Origin: an uncultured Desulfovibrio sp.
GTDB lineage: Bacteria > Desulfobacterota > Desulfovibrionia > Desulfovibrionales > Desulfovibrionaceae
Length of the DNA: 64,000 nucleotides
Direction: 5' to 3'
Assembly (NCBI GenBank): GCA_913060505.1
Contig: CAJXRQ010000005.1
Span: forward strand, 62,001-126,000
Below are positions 51,202 through 61,108 of this stretch, one piece after another. Made by a program: the position numbers and the translations under genes. Under the pieces are notes generated by a model. It was not told the origin of the DNA, did no database searches, and saw nothing but the letters and a program-made list of their open reading frames with translations. The number at the start of each line of letters is the position of its first letter. Position 1 is the first letter of the stretch.

Positions 51202-52872
51202 ATGAAACGGACCGGAGCACAAATTATCACTACTCTGCTGGAGCGGCAGGGCGTCACCTCCATTGCAGGCATACCTGGGGGAGCCACGTTGCCGCTGTAT
51301 GACGCACTGATTGAATCCAAAATCAACCATATTCTCACGCGCCATGAGCAGGGAGCAGGATTCATCGCCCAGGGACAGGCCCGAATCACGGGCAAGGCCG
51401 GAGTCTGTCTGGCCACATCGGGCCCGGGAGCAACAAACCTGCTCACGGCCATTGCCGATGCGCGGCTGGACTCCATCCCCATGGTAGCCATCACCGGACA
51501 GGTGACACTGCCCATGATCGGAACGGACGCTTTTCAGGAAGTGGACACCTACGGCCTGACCTTGCCCATCACCAAGCACAACTTTCTGGTACGCAGTACC
51601 GAAGAACTTCTGGAAGTCATTCCCGAAGCTTTTTCCATTGCCGAATCAGGCCGCCCCGGACCGGTATGCGTTGATATTCCCAAGGACGTGCAGACAGCGG
51701 AAATCGAGTTCGACGCATGGCCCGAACCGGGGCAGAAAATACCGCCCATGCAACCGGAGCCCTCGGATATCGAAGCGCTGGCCGCCATGCTCAACAAGGC
51801 CGAACGCCCCATTCTCTATGTCGGAGGAGGCATCACGGCCGCACATTGCTGTTCGGAATTGCAGCAACTCGCACGGCAAAACAACATCCCCGTGGCCTGT
51901 ACGCTCATGGGGCTGGGCACCATTCCCGCGGATGATCCGCTTTTTCTGGGCATGCTCGGCATGCACGGCTCACGCAGCACAAACTACGCCCTGCAGGAAG
52001 CCGATCTCCTGCTGGCCATCGGTGTTCGCTTCGATGATCGCGCAACAGGCAAACTGGAAGAATTCTGCCCGGACGCCGCCATTGCCCATGTAGACATAGA
52101 TCGCTCGGAAATCGGTAAACTTCGTGCGACCAATCTCTCGGTAGCTGCGGATGCAGGGCTGGTTGTGCGGCAACTTCTGCCACTTACGAACCGTGCAAAC
52201 CGTGCGGAATGGCTCCAGCGCATAGCCGAACTCAAGGCCATGGACCCCAAAATGCACAGGCACGAGGACACACATCCCCTTGGCATCATCGAGCGCGTGT
52301 CGGAAATCATGGGCGAAGGAAGCGTCATCACCACGGACGTGGGGCAGCACCAGATGTGGGTTGCCCAGCACTATCCGTTCCGCAAGCCGCGCACCCTGCT
52401 GACGTCGGGCGGGCTGGGAACCATGGGCTTTGGACTGCCGACAGCCATTGGCGCTGCCATGGCCTCACCGGGCAAACGGGTGGTCTGTTTCAGCGGCGAC
52501 GGCTCGATCCTCATGAACATTCAGGAACTGGCCACGCTGGCGGACCTGAACCTTCCCGTGACCGTCATCATCATGAACAACCACCATCTCGGGCTGGTGC
52601 GGCAGCAACAAGAACTCTTTTATGGCAACAGGATCAATGCATCGCGCTTTGAAACGGTCCCGGACTTTGCGGCACTGGCCCGGACCTTTGGAGTGCGGGG
52701 TACCAACCTTGGCAGTGAAACCGACCCGAAATCGGCTCTGGCGGACGCCTTGAGCGGTTCCGGTCCCTGCATTGTGGACATGCCCATCGACCATGTCCGC
52801 AACGTCTATCCCATGGTTCCTCCCGGAGCCGCAAACTACCAAACGCTGGAAGGAGCCGCCCATGACTACTAA
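51202..52872 (+). CDS. ilvB: Acetolactate synthase large subunit
   Basis: Thiamine-diphosphate enzyme (556 aa) that makes acetolactate or acetohydroxybutyrate, the first common step of valine, leucine and isoleucine synthesis. R-H-E-Q-G-A-G-F holds the catalytic Glu; G-D-G-S-I-L-M-N...M-N-N is the TPP/Mg site; T-G-Q-V and F-Q-E-V-D follow the usual order. GAGGAG 7 bases before the ATG at 51202 sets the start, clear of the attenuator. It overlaps ilvN by 11 bp and is controlled by the double attenuator. Confidence 0.96.
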   Translation: MKRTGAQIITTLLERQGVTSIAGIPGGATLPLYDALIESKINHILTRHEQGAGFIAQGQARITGKAGVCLATSGPGATNLLTAIADARLDSIPMVAITGQVTLPMIGTDAFQEVDTYGLTLPITKHNFLVRSTEELLEVIPEAFSIAESGRPGPVCVDIPKDVQTAEIEFDAWPEPGQKIPPMQPEPSDIEALAAMLNKAERPILYVGGGITAAHCCSELQQLARQNNIPVACTLMGLGTIPADDPLFLGMLGMHGSRSTNYALQEADLLLAIGVRFDDRATGKLEEFCPDAAIAHVDIDRSEIGKLRATNLSVAADAGLVVRQLLPLTNRANRAEWLQRIAELKAMDPKMHRHEDTHPLGIIERVSEIMGEGSVITTDVGQHQMWVAQHYPFRKPRTLLTSGGLGTMGFGLPTAIGAAMASPGKRVVCFSGDGSILMNIQELATLADLNLPVTVIIMNNHHLGLVRQQQELFYGNRINASRFETVPDFAALARTFGVRGTNLGSETDPKSALADALSGSGPCIVDMPIDHVRNVYPMVPPGAANYQTLEGAAHDY

Positions 52873-53158
52873 AAACAATACCGCCAAACAGGATAATCCG
52901 GTCATAGAACTGCATGTCAAAAACCACCCCGGCGTCATGTCCCATATAACGGGGCTGTTCGCACGCCGAGCCTTCAATCTGGAAGGCATTCTGTGCGGAG
53001 CAATGGGGGACGGACGTACCAGCCGAATGTTCCTCATGGTCAATGAGGACAAACGCCTGAATCAGCTGATTCGAGAACTGGAACGCCTGCATGACACCAT
53101 TTGTGTAACCATGCGCAATGATGTCCATGTGGACGCCTTCAATCCTCTACACATCTAA
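52862..53158 (+). CDS. ilvN: Acetolactate synthase regulatory subunit
   Basis: A 98-residue ACT-domain subunit that gives valine feedback control. H-P-G-V-M-S-H-I-T-G-L-F-A-R-R-A-F-N and G-D-G-R-T-S-R-M are the ACT fold. It is the short IlvN type, as in E. coli ilvBN, not the long IlvH type. The start overlaps ilvB, with GGAG 6 bases upstream. Confidence 0.95.
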   Translation: MTTKNNTAKQDNPVIELHVKNHPGVMSHITGLFARRAFNLEGILCGAMGDGRTSRMFLMVNEDKRLNQLIRELERLHDTICVTMRNDVHVDAFNPLHI

Positions 53159-53169
53159 TTAATTCCTCT

Positions 53170-53200
53170 TCCTGCCCCGGTAAATCCGGGGCAGGATTTT
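53170..53200 (+). terminator. Terminator of ilvBN
   Basis: Perfect 11-bp stem TCCTGCCCCGG / CCGGGGCAGGA with a TAAAT loop, then TTTT. Confidence 0.92.
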
Positions 53201-53395
53201 ACTTTTCCAAACCTTCGTCGATTGCCTAATTTTACATTGTATAAAACTTGAATTTAATAATTTTATTAGAGACAAACCGTTTATCAACTACCTTTATTAG
53301 AAGAAAATCTTGCAAAAAATGGTCATTCGGTCTACTGACCCAAAGGTTTTGCGGACAATCTTTCCAATCAGAAACAGGGTGGTAACGGTTTTTCA

Positions 53396-54757
53396 ATGGC
53401 TACTTCACATTGCACGCGAGACGGTTTTGCGACCCGCCTCGGAGTACTGACGGCAACGCTCGGCTCCGCCGTGGGCCTCGGCAATATCTGGAAATTTCCA
53501 TACATGACCGGCGAAAACGGCGGCGCGACATTTTTGGTGGTCTACATTCTGGCAACGCTGGTCGTCGGACTGCCGGTCATGATTTCAGAAATCATGCTCG
53601 GTCGATACGGCAAGGCCAACATCATCGCCACATGGAAAAAACTGACCCCGAACCGGATCTGGATGCTGGCAGGCGTCGGCGGCGTAATCGCGGCCGTAGC
53701 CCTCATGGCCTTTTACTCCGGCGTCGTCGGCTGGGTTTTCGGTTATGTGGTCAAGGCGATTACCGGCCAGTTGAACACCACGGATCCCGTAGTGGCTTCA
53801 TCCATTTACAACGGCATGGTCTCCGATACGTGGAGCGCGCTTGGTTGGCAGTGGCTGGTGTTGGCAGTGGTGAGCGTCATCATCATTGCCGGAGTGTCCA
53901 AGGGGATTGAGAAAGTTACCAAAACCCTCATGCCCATCCTTTTCATCATGCTGCTCATTGTCTGCGCACGCGCGCTCACCTTGCCCAAAGCGGCAGAAGG
54001 ACTGGCGTTCCTGTTCACACCGGACTTCTCCAAAGTGAATATAGAAGTGGTTTACATGGCTCTCGGCCTGGCCTTCTTCAAACTCTCACTGGGCGTGGGA
54101 ACCATGATGACATACGGCAGCTATTTCCGCGACGATGCCAACATTCCCCTGACCGCAGTCCGTGTTATGCTTGCGGACCTGACGGTGTCCCTGCTGGCAG
54201 GCATCGCAATCTTCCCGGCAGTATTCAACTACGGCTTTGAACCCTCCGCCGGACCGGGCCTTTTGTTCATGACCATCCCGGCAGTGTTCAGTTCCATGCC
54301 GGGTGGCCAGTTGTTCATGTCCATTTTCTTTGTACTCACGGCCATCGCCACAATCGGCGCCATGCTTTCCATCATCGAAGTGCCGGTGGCGTTCATGACC
54401 GAAACATGGACGCGCTGTTCGCGCAAAACAGCGACCATCGTGACATCATCGGTGCTGGCATTGTTCGGCATACCGGCCACCATGTCATTTGGCGTTCTGG
54501 CGAACACGAAATATTACGGCAAAACCATTTTCGAATGTTATGACTTCCTGTCCTCGAATATCCTTATGCCCAGTGTGGGACTGACTCTTTGCGTTTTTGT
54601 TGGCTGGTTCTGGGGCAAGGACCGTGTGACCAAAGCGCTCTCGAACAAGGGCCTTCTGGACAACGCAACGATTGCCAACATCTACTTCCCGCTGGTGCGT
54701 TTCGTGTCTCCTGTTCTGGTAGCCGTCGTCTTGCTCAAGGGGCTGGACGTGTTTTAA
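53396..54757 (+). CDS. Sodium-dependent transporter of the SNF family
   Basis: Inner-membrane sodium symporter of 453 residues with 11-12 membrane helices, related to LeuT. G-S-A-V-G-L-G-N-I-W-K-F-P-Y in helix 1 is the sodium and substrate site. Bacterial members carry amino acids or amines; this one follows ilvBN and might carry branched-chain or other amino acids, but the substrate is not readable. The 237 bp before it are AT-rich with no gene and probably hold its own promoter. Confidence 0.92.
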   Translation: MATSHCTRDGFATRLGVLTATLGSAVGLGNIWKFPYMTGENGGATFLVVYILATLVVGLPVMISEIMLGRYGKANIIATWKKLTPNRIWMLAGVGGVIAAVALMAFYSGVVGWVFGYVVKAITGQLNTTDPVVASSIYNGMVSDTWSALGWQWLVLAVVSVIIIAGVSKGIEKVTKTLMPILFIMLLIVCARALTLPKAAEGLAFLFTPDFSKVNIEVVYMALGLAFFKLSLGVGTMMTYGSYFRDDANIPLTAVRVMLADLTVSLLAGIAIFPAVFNYGFEPSAGPGLLFMTIPAVFSSMPGGQLFMSIFFVLTAIATIGAMLSIIEVPVAFMTETWTRCSRKTATIVTSSVLALFGIPATMSFGVLANTKYYGKTIFECYDFLSSNILMPSVGLTLCVFVGWFWGKDRVTKALSNKGLLDNATIANIYFPLVRFVSPVLVAVVLLKGLDVF

Positions 54758-54779
54758 TCATTTGCATTTGCCACATGAA

Positions 54780-54812
54780 AAGAGGGCCGCACCATTTTGG
54801 TACGGCCCTCTT
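54780..54812. terminator. Bidirectional terminator
   Basis: AAGAGGGCCG / CGGCCCTCTT (10 bp, 13-base loop) between convergent genes, with a T-rich tail on each strand (TCTTTTC and TTTTCATG). Confidence 0.88.
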
Positions 54813-54832
54813 CTTTTCGCTGTACAATACAA

Positions 54833-55483
54833 TCAACCAAGCAAGTGCCGTGGAAAATCCTTTGGCGTCCGAAGCACAAAATCAACTTTCGGCAAAGATG
54901 CGTCCTGTTCCATGGGCCACGCGCAAACAACACAACCGGCGGCACGAGCTGAAATCAGCCCCACATTGGAATCTTCCACAGCAAGACATTGTGCCGGATC
55001 AAAACCCGCTCTTTCGGCCGCGGCCAGATACGGATCGGCATGAGGCTTGCCCTTGTCAACGTCATGACTGCAAATGTAAAAATTCATGCAGTCTTCCAGT
55101 TCAACGATACGCAGATTGGCTTCCACCACCTCGGGATCGCCGTTGGACACACAAGCCTGCACGACTCCTCTGGCCGCCAGCTCCCGCACGACCTTGGCCG
55201 TATCGTCACGCCGCATGGAAGCATCGAGCCGTTTCAGGTATTCCTGCGCGCACCATTGTTCAAACAGGTGAAACTCAGCCTGCGCATCCAGTTTTGATCG
55301 CAATAGACGCCACTTCTCGGTCATCGTTTTGCCGAGAAGCCCTTCATTGGCCTCCTCGGTCAATGCATACCCATGTCCGGCGCACCAATCGCGAGCCACT
55401 TCATAATGCAAGAATTCCGTATCGATAAGCGTACCGTCCATATCCCAAAAAACGGCACGTATTGTTTCCTGAGTACGAATCAT
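54833..55483 (-). CDS. HAD-superfamily phosphatase, beta-phosphoglucomutase-like
   Basis: A 216-residue HAD hydrolase with helical cap. F-W-D14-M-D16-G-T is the nucleophile and acid/base motif; V-S-N-G is motif II, K-G-K-P-H-A-D-P motif III and V-E-D-S-N-V-G motif IV. It may dephosphorylate a sugar phosphate taken up by the adjacent transporter. ATGA overlap with the SorC-type regulator gene (4 bp); last gene of the ugp-type operon. Confidence 0.9.
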   Translation of the reverse strand: MIRTQETIRAVFWDMDGTLIDTEFLHYEVARDWCAGHGYALTEEANEGLLGKTMTEKWRLLRSKLDAQAEFHLFEQWCAQEYLKRLDASMRRDDTAKVVRELAARGVVQACVSNGDPEVVEANLRIVELEDCMNFYICSHDVDKGKPHADPYLAAAERAGFDPAQCLAVEDSNVGLISARAAGCVVCAWPMEQDASLPKVDFVLRTPKDFPRHLLG

Positions 55484-56442
55484 GCCTGTACTCCAGCAGG
55501 TGCTTCGCCCAGCAGGGACTGTGCGGTCAGTTCATCCGTAACCAACACATCCACATAACCGCCCGCCAAAGCGGCCCGAAGCACAGGAACCTTGTGCAAA
55601 CCGCCCGCAGCAAGGATCTTGGAGGCCAAGTCCGGCAGCCTGTCAAAGGGAGGCCCCATAAACCGGCGATTCAGCGGATGGTCCACCCTGTTGCCGTCCT
55701 GATCCAGCAAAACACCGAACACTTCACCCACGGCTCCGGCATCGCGCAACGAGATTCGTTCCTCTTCCGAGATGGCTCCCAAATTGACGTTGGTGGAACG
55801 GTTGGTCAGATCGCCCACACCCACCAGAGCGATATCCACCTCGGAAGCCAATTCGAAAATGGAGGCAAACATCGTCTGCTTCATGAGCGTCTTGCGCATC
55901 TCTTCGGAGGGTGCGTACATGGGCGCGGCAATGTAATAGCACTCCTTGGCGTTAAGCCGCCGGGAAAAAACCGAGGCCACGTCATAAGGCGTGGTGGTGG
56001 AACTGGTAGGCAAGCCGCCGAACAGCGAGACGATGCGGATACCGCCCGGATCGCGCTGAACCAGGGAACGGCCACTGGCACGCAGGGTGGTTCCCCAACC
56101 AAGGCCAAGCGTCTGGCCATCACGGATACGCGAGGAAAGATAGGTTCCGGCCGCCCTGCCGATGGCCGTATACAAATGGCTTTCCCGAGCCGGAGACGGT
56201 ACGACTATAACCTTGGAAAGACCGAATTTCTTTTCCAGACCGTGTTCGGCGTCGGCACATCCCGTCACCTCGGAATTGATGATGATCTGCACCAGTCCGG
56301 TCATTCTGCATTCCTGCAAAATGCGGTTGATCCGAGCCCGGGTCATTCCCATGCGCTCCGCTATCTCGGCCTGCGTCAATTCTTCATTGTAGTAGGCCCA
56401 TGCGACACGCGCATACAGCTCCTCATCCTGATATTCACTCAT
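55480..56442 (-). CDS. SorC/DeoR-family sugar-binding transcription regulator
   Basis: A 320-residue regulator. The N-terminal helix-turn-helix (L-T-Q-A-E-I-A-E-R-M-G-M-T-R-A-R-I-N-R-I-L) is followed by a sugar-phosphate-binding domain (G-L-G-W-G-T-T-L, L-F-G-G-L, G-V-G-D-L). Such proteins bind phosphorylated sugars as inducers. It is inside the ugp-type operon and likely controls it. Confidence 0.9.
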   Translation of the reverse strand: MSEYQDEELYARVAWAYYNEELTQAEIAERMGMTRARINRILQECRMTGLVQIIINSEVTGCADAEHGLEKKFGLSKVIVVPSPARESHLYTAIGRAAGTYLSSRIRDGQTLGLGWGTTLRASGRSLVQRDPGGIRIVSLFGGLPTSSTTTPYDVASVFSRRLNAKECYYIAAPMYAPSEEMRKTLMKQTMFASIFELASEVDIALVGVGDLTNRSTNVNLGAISEEERISLRDAGAVGEVFGVLLDQDGNRVDHPLNRRFMGPPFDRLPDLASKILAAGGLHKVPVLRAALAGGYVDVLVTDELTAQSLLGEAPAGVQA

Positions 56443-56467
56443 GAATTTCCCTTCATTGGGGCTTTTA

Positions 56468-57562
56468 TCAATTATTACAAACCATCACACCGTCCACGCG
56501 AGCGCCTGTATCAGCATCAAAAAGGTGTACGGCCTCGGGACGAAGGTACAGGTTCACCACCGAACCTTCACAGATATCCTCATCGGGATGCAGCCGCACG
56601 ACGATATCCTGATTCAATGCGCCATTGACGCGACAATGCACCACGGTATCACCGCCCAACGGTTCAATCAGGTCCACGTGCACGGCCAGGGTACAGTAGG
56701 CGACCTCATCCTCTTTGCGCAACGACAAATGCTCGGGCCGGATGCCCAGATTGACCGATTCAGCAGAAAAATCTCCCGACACGGGAATGTGTGTGGCGTC
56801 TCCCAGAGCGATTCCGCCATCGGCAACCTGTCCGGAAAGAATATTCATGGCCGGAGCTCCCATGAACGAAGCCACGAATTCCGTGGCTGGGCTATGGTAA
56901 ATTTCCTCGGGCGTTCCGATCTGTTCCACATAGCCCCCGCGCATAACCATGATGCGCTGGCCCAGCGTCATGGCCTCAACCTGATCGTGCGTTACGTAGA
57001 TAAACGTATTGTTCAACCGCTGGTGCAACCGTTTGAGTTCCACCCGCATCTGGTTGCGCAACTTGGCGTCGAGGTTGGAAAGCGGCTCGTCCAGCAAAAA
57101 CACGCTTGGATCGCGCACAATGGCCCGGCCCATGGCCACGCGCTGGCGCTGACCGCCGGAAAGGGCTTTGGGCTTACGCTCCAAAAAAGGCTCAAGGCCG
57201 AGAATCTCGGCGGCTTCCCGCACGCGGCGATCAATCTCCGCTGCCGGCGTTTTGCGGACCTTCAGACCATAGGCCATGTTCCGGTAAACACTCATGTGCG
57301 GGTACAGGGCGTAATTCTGAAAAACCATGGCGATATCACGCTCCCCGGGTTCCAGATCATTCACCTTTCGCCCGGCAATGTTCAATTCGCCGGAGGTGAT
57401 GGTTTCCAGCCCGGCGATCATGCGCAGAATGGTCGATTTGCCGCATCCGGACGGCCCCACCAACACGAGAAATTCACCGTCTTCTATCTCCAGATCCACG
57501 CCGTGCACGGCACGAACATCGCCGTAATGCTTGGTTATGCCCTTGAGGCTGAGTTCAGCCAT
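56468..57562 (-). CDS. ugpC: ABC transporter ATPase, UgpC/MalK type
   Basis: ATPase of 364 residues: Walker A G-P-S-G-C-G-K-S-T, Q loop V-F-Q-N-Y-A-L-Y-P-H, signature L-S-G-G-Q-R-Q-R, Walker B F-L-L-D-E-P-L-S-N-L-D and H switch V-T-H-D. The C-terminal TOBE domain (G-I-R-P-E-H-L) is complete. It drives the UgpA/UgpE-type permease encoded just upstream in the operon. Confidence 0.92.
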   Translation of the reverse strand: MAELSLKGITKHYGDVRAVHGVDLEIEDGEFLVLVGPSGCGKSTILRMIAGLETITSGELNIAGRKVNDLEPGERDIAMVFQNYALYPHMSVYRNMAYGLKVRKTPAAEIDRRVREAAEILGLEPFLERKPKALSGGQRQRVAMGRAIVRDPSVFLLDEPLSNLDAKLRNQMRVELKRLHQRLNNTFIYVTHDQVEAMTLGQRIMVMRGGYVEQIGTPEEIYHSPATEFVASFMGAPAMNILSGQVADGGIALGDATHIPVSGDFSAESVNLGIRPEHLSLRKEDEVAYCTLAVHVDLIEPLGGDTVVHCRVNGALNQDIVVRLHPDEDICEGSVVNLYLRPEAVHLFDADTGARVDGVMVCNN

Positions 57563-57572
57563 GATTCACTCC

Positions 57573-58418
57573 CTACTTTTCCGTTTCCACAAGGCCCTTG
57601 ACGAACAGACGTTGCATGCCCACCACCACCGCAACCGGTGGCAACATGGCCAACACGGCCGTGGCCATAATCAAATTCCACTCAGGCTCGGTGTCCACCA
57701 CCGCCACCAGCCGTTGTCTGCCCATAACCACGGTGTACATATTCTCATCCGTCGTCACGAGCAGCGGCCAGAGATACTGGTTCCAGCCGTAGATAAACAG
57801 AATCACGAACAATGCCGCTATATTGGTGCGCGAAAGCGGCAAAACCACGTCGAAGAAGAAACGTACCGGCCCGGCTCCGTCGATCCGGGCGGCATCTGCC
57901 AGTTCTTCCGGGATGGTCATGAAGAATTGCCGGAACAGAAATGTGGCCGTGGCCGAAGCGATAAGAGGTATGGTCAGGCCCCAGTAGGAGTCCAGCATGT
58001 TCAGATTGGCCACCACTTCATAGGTCGGCACGATACGTACTTCCACCGGCAGCATGAGTGTGAGAAAAATCATCCAGAAACAGAGGTTTCGGAATGGAAA
58101 CCGAAAAAAGACAATGGCATATGCGGCCATGAGGGAAATGATAATCTTGCCCACCGTAATTCCCATGGCCATGACCAGACTGTTGAACATCTGCCGCCCC
58201 ACGGAGGCAATACCCATTTCCTGAAGCCGGGTGCCGAGAATGGCACTGTAATTGTCGGAGCCGTGCGAACCGAACCAGAGCGGCAGCCGCCCAAGCAGAT
58301 CCGAAGCGTCATGCGTTGAAGCGACCAGCGCCACGTAGATGGGCGTGACCACAAGTGCCACCCCGAAAATCAGAACAAGATGCGAAAAAATCTTTCGCAG
58401 ACCTTTGCGTTCGACCAT
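57573..58418 (-). CDS. ugpE: ABC permease, UgpE type
   Basis: Six-helix permease of 281 residues. L-P-V-E-V-R-I-V-P-T-Y and E-E-L-A-D-A-A-R-I-D-G-A-G-P (the EAA loop) match UgpE of the glycerol-3-phosphate importer. It sits 10 bp after ugpA. Confidence 0.9.
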   Translation of the reverse strand: MVERKGLRKIFSHLVLIFGVALVVTPIYVALVASTHDASDLLGRLPLWFGSHGSDNYSAILGTRLQEMGIASVGRQMFNSLVMAMGITVGKIIISLMAAYAIVFFRFPFRNLCFWMIFLTLMLPVEVRIVPTYEVVANLNMLDSYWGLTIPLIASATATFLFRQFFMTIPEELADAARIDGAGPVRFFFDVVLPLSRTNIAALFVILFIYGWNQYLWPLLVTTDENMYTVVMGRQRLVAVVDTEPEWNLIMATAVLAMLPPVAVVVGMQRLFVKGLVETEK

Positions 58419-58427
58419 GTTCCCCCC

Positions 58428-59309
58428 CTAGTAATTGACCCTGCGTTCCACATAACGGAACTGCAGGACGGTCAAGGTGCAGACGATGATCATCAAAATG
58501 ACGGACTGTGCCGCACTGCCTCCGAAGTCCAAGCCGATGAACCCGTCATTGAAGACCTTGTAAATAAGGGTCTCCGTGGCCTTGGCCGGTCCGCCCTGTG
58601 TCACCGCATGGATGATGCCGAAAGTATCAAAGAAGGCATAAATGACATTGACCACCATGAGAAAAAACGTGGTGGGAGAAAGCAGGGGGAAGATGATCGT
58701 CCAAAAACGGCGAGACGGCCCGGCACCGTCAATGGCCGCCGCTTCCACCAATGAATGTGGTATGGCCTGCAACCCGGCCAGGAAGAACAGAAAGTTGTAT
58801 GAAATCTGTTTCCATGCCGCGGCGATGACCACAAGGGCCATGGCCTGATTGCCGTTGAGCAGATGATTCCACTCGTATCCCATGCCCTGCAAGGCATAGG
58901 CGATAACCCCACAGCCCGGATGGAACATGAACAGCCACAATATGCCGGCCAGCGGCGGGGCCACGGCATATGGCCAGATGATGAACGTTTTGTAGATGGT
59001 CGAGCCTTTGATCACGGAATCGGCCATAACGGCCATGAGCAGGGATACTCCCATGCTCATGAGCATGGTCAGCAGGCTGAAAACCAGCGTGGTCCTGAGC
59101 GAATGGAGATAATAGTCGTCCGCAAACAGGGTTGCAAAATTTTGCAGGCCAATGAACTCGCGCGACAGGCCGAAGGCATCCTCCATGAAAAAGGACATAT
59201 TCAACGCCTTGTAGGCCGGCCAAATGAAAAAGACCAGCGTGATGACCAATTGCGGCAACACGAAAAGATATGGAAGAAACTTGTTGTTGAAAACCGCTCG
59301 CCTTTGCAT
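58428..59309 (-). CDS. ugpA: ABC permease, UgpA type
   Basis: Six-helix permease of 293 residues; [12 protein letters not shown] is the EAA loop and Y-V-E-R-R-V-N-Y the C-terminus seen in UgpA. The ATG at 59309 has GGAG before it; an earlier frame adds 11 unlikely residues. Confidence 0.9.
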   Translation of the reverse strand: MQRRAVFNNKFLPYLFVLPQLVITLVFFIWPAYKALNMSFFMEDAFGLSREFIGLQNFATLFADDYYLHSLRTTLVFSLLTMLMSMGVSLLMAVMADSVIKGSTIYKTFIIWPYAVAPPLAGILWLFMFHPGCGVIAYALQGMGYEWNHLLNGNQAMALVVIAAAWKQISYNFLFFLAGLQAIPHSLVEAAAIDGAGPSRRFWTIIFPLLSPTTFFLMVVNVIYAFFDTFGIIHAVTQGGPAKATETLIYKVFNDGFIGLDFGGSAAQSVILMIIVCTLTVLQFRYVERRVNY

Positions 59310-59395
59310 GGTTCTCCAGTGAATGGGCAGCCGGGGCCACACGCTTCGTGCGGCCCCGGCCCGTTTTTCGGATGGAAGATCTCCGTCTTGTTGCT

Positions 59396-60712
59396 TTACT
59401 TGTTGGCCCTTTCGAACTTGCGCAGCAGCTTGTTGCCCCGCTCAACAGCGGAATCAAGCGCGGCCTTGGCCGTTTTCTCGCCGGTCCAGACTGCTTCCAG
59501 TTCCTCGTTGATGATATCCCGGACCTGCACATAGTTGCCGAAGCGAAGGCCCTTGGAGTTGGCCGTGGGCTTGTGCAGGGTCATCTGCCTGATGGCCGTA
59601 TCCGTGCCCGGATTCTTCCCGTAAAAGCCCTGTTTCTTGCTCAATTCGTAAGCCGCGTAGGTTACGGGCAGATAGCCGGTAAACTGGTGCCAGTCCGCCT
59701 GAATCTCGGGAGAGGAAAGGAAATCGAAGAACGTGGCAACGCCCTTGTATTCCGCTTTCTTGTGACCGGTGAGCACCCACAGGGTTGCCCCGCCGATGAT
59801 GGTGTTCTGGGGAGCGCCCTTCACGCCGGGCCAATACGGCAGCATAGCAATACCCAAATCAAATTTGGCGTTGGCCTTGATGCCGGCATATGAGGCCGAG
59901 GAGTCGGTATACATTGCGGTTTCGCCGTTAAAGAACATGGGCTTTGCCAGGGAGCGGCGTCCGCCGTACTTGAACACGCCGTCCTTCTGCCATTCGGCCA
60001 GCTGGGCAATGTGCTTCACATGCAGAGGGCTGTTGAATCTGAAAACCGTATCCAGCCCGTCAAAACCATTGCTGCGCGTTCCGATGGGAACATTGTGCCA
60101 CGCCGAAAAGTTCTCGATCTGTACCCAGGATTGCCATCCTGTCGTAAAACCGTACTTCGCTCCCTTGGCCGCAATAATCTTGTGAGCGGCCTCGGCGAGT
60201 TCCGGCCATGTTTTGGGCGGATTTTCAGGATCAAGACCGGCTTTGCGAAAGGCATCCTTGTTGTAATACAGCACGGGAGTGGAGCTGTTGAAAGGAATGG
60301 AAAGCATCTTGCCGTCCGAGGTGGTGTAGTATCCGGCAACGGATTCCAGATACTTGCCCGGATCAAACTTGTGGCCCAGGTCGCTCATGAGCTTGTAAAC
60401 CGGATAGACAGCGCCCTTGGCGGCCATCATGCTGGCTGTTCCAACCTCGAAGACCTGCACGATGTGCGGCTGCTTGCCAGCGCGGAACGCAGCAATGGCA
60501 TTGGTCATGGTTTCAGGATAACTGCCCTTGTAGGTGGGAATGATCTTGTACTCGGACTGGGAAGCGTTAAACTTCTCGCAAATTTCGTTCACCTTCTCCC
60601 CGAGTTTGCCACCCATGGCATGCCACCAGTGGATTTCCGTAGCTGCCATCGCCGAGGTCGCAAAAAACGCAACCATCAGAACCGCTGCAAGCACGCTGCG
60701 CAACTTAGCCAT
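59396..60712 (-). CDS. ugpB: ABC solute-binding protein, UgpB type
   Basis: Periplasmic binding protein of 438 residues with a signal peptide ([17 protein letters not shown]). I-H-W-W-H-A-M-G-G and [13 protein letters not shown] are UgpB features for binding glycerol-3-phosphate or glycerophosphodiesters. The frame is open 83 codons further, but GGAGG 6 bases before the ATG at 60712 and the signal peptide fix the start. First gene of the operon. Confidence 0.92.
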   Translation of the reverse strand: MAKLRSVLAAVLMVAFFATSAMAATEIHWWHAMGGKLGEKVNEICEKFNASQSEYKIIPTYKGSYPETMTNAIAAFRAGKQPHIVQVFEVGTASMMAAKGAVYPVYKLMSDLGHKFDPGKYLESVAGYYTTSDGKMLSIPFNSSTPVLYYNKDAFRKAGLDPENPPKTWPELAEAAHKIIAAKGAKYGFTTGWQSWVQIENFSAWHNVPIGTRSNGFDGLDTVFRFNSPLHVKHIAQLAEWQKDGVFKYGGRRSLAKPMFFNGETAMYTDSSASYAGIKANAKFDLGIAMLPYWPGVKGAPQNTIIGGATLWVLTGHKKAEYKGVATFFDFLSSPEIQADWHQFTGYLPVTYAAYELSKKQGFYGKNPGTDTAIRQMTLHKPTANSKGLRFGNYVQVRDIINEELEAVWTGEKTAKAALDSAVERGNKLLRKFERANK

Positions 60713-61108
60713 TTTCTGCCTCCATGAGATTGTAGAAGTGCCGGACAGACCGTTTCGCAAACCGAACGGCCAGAAAATCAGATTCATTACGACAACAACA
60801 TTTGTATCATCAAAAAAACTATGACAACCGGCATCAACGATATTTGCATAACCGTAACAAAAGAGACTAATTGCGGGGTAATCACCAAATAAAACACAAT
60901 AAATCAATACAGTGAGAACAGAATTGGCCTTTACTATACGACATGAATACACATGCGCCACAGCCGTTCATCTGTAATATCAAAACCCACATGCACAAAG
61001 TTCCGGTTACTGCCCCGTGACATGATGCGCACGTCCTTCCCTGTCTGGACGCCAAAGGCGCAGGCATGCTATTGTGTACGGCAAACCAGCAACAGTAAGG
61101 AAACGCCC
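60713..61108. other. Divergent promoter region of ugpB and a histidine kinase
   Basis: About 395 bp. AT-rich towards ugpB, with no gene or clear terminator seen. SorC operators are expected here, but I cannot point to one with confidence. Confidence 0.4.
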
